A DNA stretch of 64,000 bases from Streptantibioticus rubrisoli (lineage in GTDB: Bacteria > Actinomycetota > Actinomycetes > Streptomycetales > Streptomycetaceae): NCBI RefSeq assembly GCF_024436055.1, contig NZ_JANFNH010000008.1:1-64000 (forward strand), in the 5' to 3' direction. The notes beneath the pieces are model-generated. The model was not told where the DNA came from and did not search any database. It worked only from the letters and a program-made list of their open reading frames with translations. Below, one piece after another: positions 61,124 to 64,000 of this stretch. Made by a program: the position numbers and the translations under genes. Position 1 is the stretch's first letter; every line of letters starts with the position of its first letter.

Positions 61124-63340
61124 GTGGTAAGAAACTCCTCCCGACGGGACTTCGTGCGCGCGGCGCTCGTCGGCGCCTCGGTGCTCGCGGCACCCGTACC
61201 GCTCGCCGGGACCGCCCAGGCCGCCGACCGGTCCGGCGCGCGGGCGGACAACGCCACCGGGGGCGCGCCGGGCGGCCCGGGCGCCCCGTCCGCCTTCACC
61301 CCGGCCGACAAGCTCGGTTTCGGTACGGCCCGCGGCGGGCGCAGTCCGGTGTGGTTCACCCTGGAGGGCGGCCGGATGAGCGAGACGTACTACCCGGACC
61401 TGAGCACTCCAGCCAGCCGCGAAACCCAACTGGTGGTCACCGACGGCAGGACCTTCGTGGAGCGGGCCAGTGACGTGCCGACCCGCACCGAACTGCCGGA
61501 ACCCGGAGTCCCTGGCTACCGTCAGATCAGCACCGGACACGGCTGGCAGGCCGTCACCCGCTATGTGACCGATCCCCAACGCGCCGCCGTCCTACTGGAC
61601 TTCGAGGTCCGCTCCACCAGCGGTGCCCCACTCCAGGTCTACGTCCTGCACGACCCGGCGCTGTCCGCGAACGGCGACGACGACCGGGCCTTCCCGCAAG
61701 GCGGCGCACTGGTCGCGCAGGACGCGCGCTCGGCGAGTGCGTTGGTCGCCGCTGCCGGATTCGCCGAGTCCACGGTCGGCTACTTCGGCGTCAACGACGG
61801 CTGGACCGAACTACTGGCGTACAAGGGCCGGTTGACGCACCGCTACTCAACCGCCGGGCCCGGCAACGTCGTCCAACTCGGCCGACTACGGCTGGACGGC
61901 CTCGCGCACACCCGGCAGACCGTGGTGCTGGGCTACGGCTCCGACGCCAACGAGGCGCTCGGCACCGCCCGTCGGGCGCTGCGGACCGGGTTCACGCAGG
62001 CGGCGCACGACTACGCCACCGGCTGGCGCTCCTACCTCGCCGCCCTGCCCAAACCACCCGCGAGCCTGCGTACGGCCCGCGAGAAGCGGTTGTACACCGC
62101 GTCGGTGATGACGCTGACTGCCAGCGAGGACAAGAACAACCCCGGTGCCTTCATCGCCTCCCCGACCATGCCATGGGCCTTCGGCACCGACCGCAAGGTC
62201 GCCCCGGTGAGTGGCTCCTACCACCTGGTGTGGCCGCGCGACCTCTACCACATCGCTACCGGACTGCTCGCCGCGGGCGACCGCGAGGCCGCCGAGCGGG
62301 CACTTGACTACCTGTTGCGGATCCAGCAACCGGACGGCCACTGGGCGCAGAACACCACCGTGGACGGCAAACCCTTCTGGACCGGTGTCCAGTTGGACGA
62401 GACGGCCGCACCGATGCTGCTCGCCTGGCTGCTGGACCGCCACGACACCAGCACGCTCGACCGGCTGGCGCGCGGTGCCGACTTCATCCTCGGCTACTCC
62501 GCCGACGGCCACCGCGCGCCGTACACCCAGCAGGAGCGGTGGGAGGAGCAGAGCGGCTACTCACCCTCGACCATCGCCTCCGTGATCGCGGGCCTGGTCT
62601 GCCTGGCCGACCTGCTGCGCAGGGGCGGACGCGGCGAGCAGGCGGCCAAGTACCTGGCAGCAGCCGACACTTGGCGTGACGCGGTGGACGGCTGGACGGT
62701 GACCAGGACCGGCCCCTACTCACCCAAGCCGTACTACCTGCGGCTGACGAAGGACGGCAAACCCGACACCGGCACGGCCTACGACCTCGGGAACAACAAC
62801 CCCGCCGCGGTCGACCAGCGCGCGGTGGTGGACGCCGGGTTCCTCGAACTCGTCCGCCTCGGCATCAAGAACGCGGCGGATCCGGTGGTCCGCAACTCGC
62901 TCGCCGTCGTCGACAAGCACATTTCGGTGCTGACGCCTTCCGGTCGGCACTGGCACCGCTACAGCCACGACGGATACGGCGAGCAGGCGGACGGCGCGCC
63001 GTGGGACGTCAACCGGCCTGACGTACAGCACACTTACGGTCGCCTGTGGCCGATCTTCTCCGGGGAGCGCGCGGAGTACGAACTGCTCGACGGCAACCGC
63101 CGTGCGGCGGCAGGCAGGTTGCGGGACATGGCGGCCACCGCCGGGGAAACGCTGCTGCTGCCCGAACAGGTCTGGGACGACCAGCCTCCGGCTCCTCGGG
63201 TCCGCCCCGGCACCCCAACCACCTCCGCCACGCCGCTGGCCTGGACCCATGCGCAGTACCTGCGCCTGGCCTGGTCGGTACAGCGCGGCAGGCCGGTGGA
63301 GTACCCCACGGTGGTGGCGGAACGCTACGTGCGCGGCTGA
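61124..63340 (+). CDS. Secreted glycoside hydrolase family 15 glucoamylase (glucan 1,4-alpha-glucosidase)
   Basis: Protein of 738 residues. A Tat signal peptide (SRRDFVRAALVGASVLAAP, ending near AQAAD) is followed by an N-terminal beta-sandwich domain (about 70-330) and a GH15 (alpha/alpha)6 catalytic domain. LVWPRDLYHIATGLLAAGD, the acid Glu in RWEEQSGYSPST near 475 and the second Glu in LLLPEQVWDD near 682 match bacterial glucoamylases, which release glucose from the non-reducing ends of starch outside the cell. The GTG at 61124 follows GGAGG at 5 bases. It overlaps the convergent next gene by 16 bases. Confidence 0.94.
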   Translation: MVRNSSRRDFVRAALVGASVLAAPVPLAGTAQAADRSGARADNATGGAPGGPGAPSAFTPADKLGFGTARGGRSPVWFTLEGGRMSETYYPDLSTPASRETQLVVTDGRTFVERASDVPTRTELPEPGVPGYRQISTGHGWQAVTRYVTDPQRAAVLLDFEVRSTSGAPLQVYVLHDPALSANGDDDRAFPQGGALVAQDARSASALVAAAGFAESTVGYFGVNDGWTELLAYKGRLTHRYSTAGPGNVVQLGRLRLDGLAHTRQTVVLGYGSDANEALGTARRALRTGFTQAAHDYATGWRSYLAALPKPPASLRTAREKRLYTASVMTLTASEDKNNPGAFIASPTMPWAFGTDRKVAPVSGSYHLVWPRDLYHIATGLLAAGDREAAERALDYLLRIQQPDGHWAQNTTVDGKPFWTGVQLDETAAPMLLAWLLDRHDTSTLDRLARGADFILGYSADGHRAPYTQQERWEEQSGYSPSTIASVIAGLVCLADLLRRGGRGEQAAKYLAAADTWRDAVDGWTVTRTGPYSPKPYYLRLTKDGKPDTGTAYDLGNNNPAAVDQRAVVDAGFLELVRLGIKNAADPVVRNSLAVVDKHISVLTPSGRHWHRYSHDGYGEQADGAPWDVNRPDVQHTYGRLWPIFSGERAEYELLDGNRRAAAGRLRDMAATAGETLLLPEQVWDDQPPAPRVRPGTPTTSATPLAWTHAQYLRLAWSVQRGRPVEYPTVVAERYVRG

Positions 63341-63657
63341 TGCCTGGGCGCGGTGGTGGGCTGGGCGGCGGGTTTGACGGCCGCCGCCTTGCAGGCGCGC
63401 GGGTACAGGCCCTCGTCCTCCACGTGCATGTCGGCGCGGTGGAGCGTGCGTACACAGGCTTCCTCGTCGCCCCCCGCCCCCGCGCTGCACGCCTGCGCGA
63501 TGTATCCATCGTGGTCCCAGATGTTCACGCCCCCGGCCGCCAGCGTGTCGATGCAGGCGCTGTACGTCGCGTGGGCCGATCCCGAGGTGACGAGGACTCC
63601 ACCCGCAGCAAGCGCGACCGCCATCACACCGCTGCCGAGCGCTCTACCAACTCGCAT
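63325..63657 (-). CDS. Small secreted Cys-rich protein of unknown function
   Basis: Protein of 110 residues with a signal peptide (about 1-30, SGVMAVALAAGGVLVTSGSAHA) and a mature part of about 80 residues carrying four Cys (ACIDTLAAGGVNIWDHDGYIAQACSAG and ACVRTLHRADMHVEDEGLYPRACKAA), which form two similar units of about 30 residues each (probable internal repeat). The C-terminus is Pro/Ala-rich. The ATG at 63655-63657 follows GGAGAG. Its end overlaps the glucoamylase gene by 16 bases. Confidence 0.8.
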   Translation of the reverse strand: MRVGRALGSGVMAVALAAGGVLVTSGSAHATYSACIDTLAAGGVNIWDHDGYIAQACSAGAGGDEEACVRTLHRADMHVEDEGLYPRACKAAAVKPAAQPTTAPRHQPRT

Positions 63658-63769
63658 CCGTATCTCTCCGTCGTAGCTGAATGCCTGGCGCTGACCTCCT
63701 ATGCGTTTCCCCACCGTCCCGCGAAGATGCCTGCCGTCACGCCGATGGCGCAGGCCGCGACACCGGGGC

Positions 63770-64000
63770 TCAACGTGCGGTCACCATGGTCCACGGGCTG
63801 GGAGCGGCAAGCGCCTGCCGCGGCTTGCGGCGCGCCCAGTACCGTACGGACACCTCGACGACCCGCGCGGGATCCGCGACGAGCCGGGTGGGGGTGAACG
63901 GCTCGGACATGCTGGTGTAGCTCTGGAACATCGCCAGCAACCGGACCGCCTGCCGCTGCACGGGCGACAGCCACTGCTCGGCCAGCGGCAGGAAGAACCG
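63770..64000 (-). CDS. C-terminal end of an unidentified gene, truncated by window edge
   Basis: The last 76 residues (FFLPLAEQWLSPVQRQAVRLL, AMFQSYTSMSEPFTPTRLV, ADPARVVEVSVRYWARR...) end at a stop near 63770 and run off the window. The segment is helical with conserved-looking aromatic and Arg residues, but I cannot name the family from this end alone. Confidence 0.6.
   Translation of the reverse strand, partial: RFFLPLAEQWLSPVQRQAVRLLAMFQSYTSMSEPFTPTRLVADPARVVEVSVRYWARRKPRQALAAPSPWTMVTAR

Overview
The window is high-GC DNA with GTG/ATG starts, GGAGG-type ribosome binding sites, several probable leaderless genes and many families typical of Streptomyces and close relatives (LCP and DUF6542, DUF6230/DUF6114, DUF6458, DUF6624, SAV_915, Rpf-LysM, PAS-GAF-SpoIIE phosphatase, PASTA-less Ser/Thr kinase). 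It reads as an accessory stretch of a Streptomyces-like chromosome: small operons, many regulators, secreted enzymes, decayed genes, and no rRNA, tRNA, ribosomal-protein or CRISPR locus that I could see.

Layout. 0-2 kb: edge-truncated LytR-CpsA-Psr gene translationally coupled to a DUF6542 membrane protein, an ArsR-family relic, and an Lrp/AsnC regulator. 2-4.5 kb: a divergent E1/transketolase-like ThDP enzyme with a perfect 10-bp operator palindrome in the shared promoter. 4.5-9.5 kb: a leftward three-gene operon with ATGA overlaps (ATP-grasp ligase, ATP-grasp fused to an APH-type kinase fold with altered catalytic loop, ABC exporter). 9.8-14.8 kb: alpha/beta hydrolase with divergent TetR, ArsR plus MFS exporter under a 15-bp perfect inverted repeat, DUF6230/DUF6114 pair. 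15-20 kb: HhH DNA glycosylase-like gene, SDR, and an envelope locus (GT28-like glycosyltransferase, polysaccharide deacetylase, DMT-type membrane protein). 20-31 kb: SpoIIE-type phosphatase, secreted serine hydrolase, secreted phosphoesterase, methyltransferase, two GNATs, a P450, Rpf. 31-35 kb: small conserved proteins, hydrolase, and a two-gene ABC transporter.

35-46 kb looks like a small biosynthetic cluster: vanadium-haloperoxidase-like protein, PPOX-fold protein, an A-T-R (adenylation, carrier, reductase) NRPS-like enzyme, two tandem paralogous P450s with atypical I-helix motifs, and a Pro1 tautomerase, followed by a divergent TetR/carboxylesterase pair. The cluster would activate an amino-acid-like substrate, release it as an aldehyde or alcohol, and oxidise it with the P450 pair; the product is not known to me.

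46-64 kb: secreted ricin-type lectin, IS5-family transposase relic, Ser/Thr kinase, CaiB-type CoA transferase, OhrR-like MarR regulator, small membrane proteins, AI-2E and YihY family membrane proteins, CPT-like kinase, DUF2268 metallopeptidase, nucleotidyltransferase, DUF3224 protein, a second diaminopimelate decarboxylase gene that carries a single-base frameshift, SAV_915 protein, a Tat-exported GH15 glucoamylase, a small secreted Cys-rich protein and an edge-truncated gene. The strongest candidates for undescribed biology are the ATP-grasp/kinase-like/ABC operon and the A-T-R/twin-P450/tautomerase cluster.
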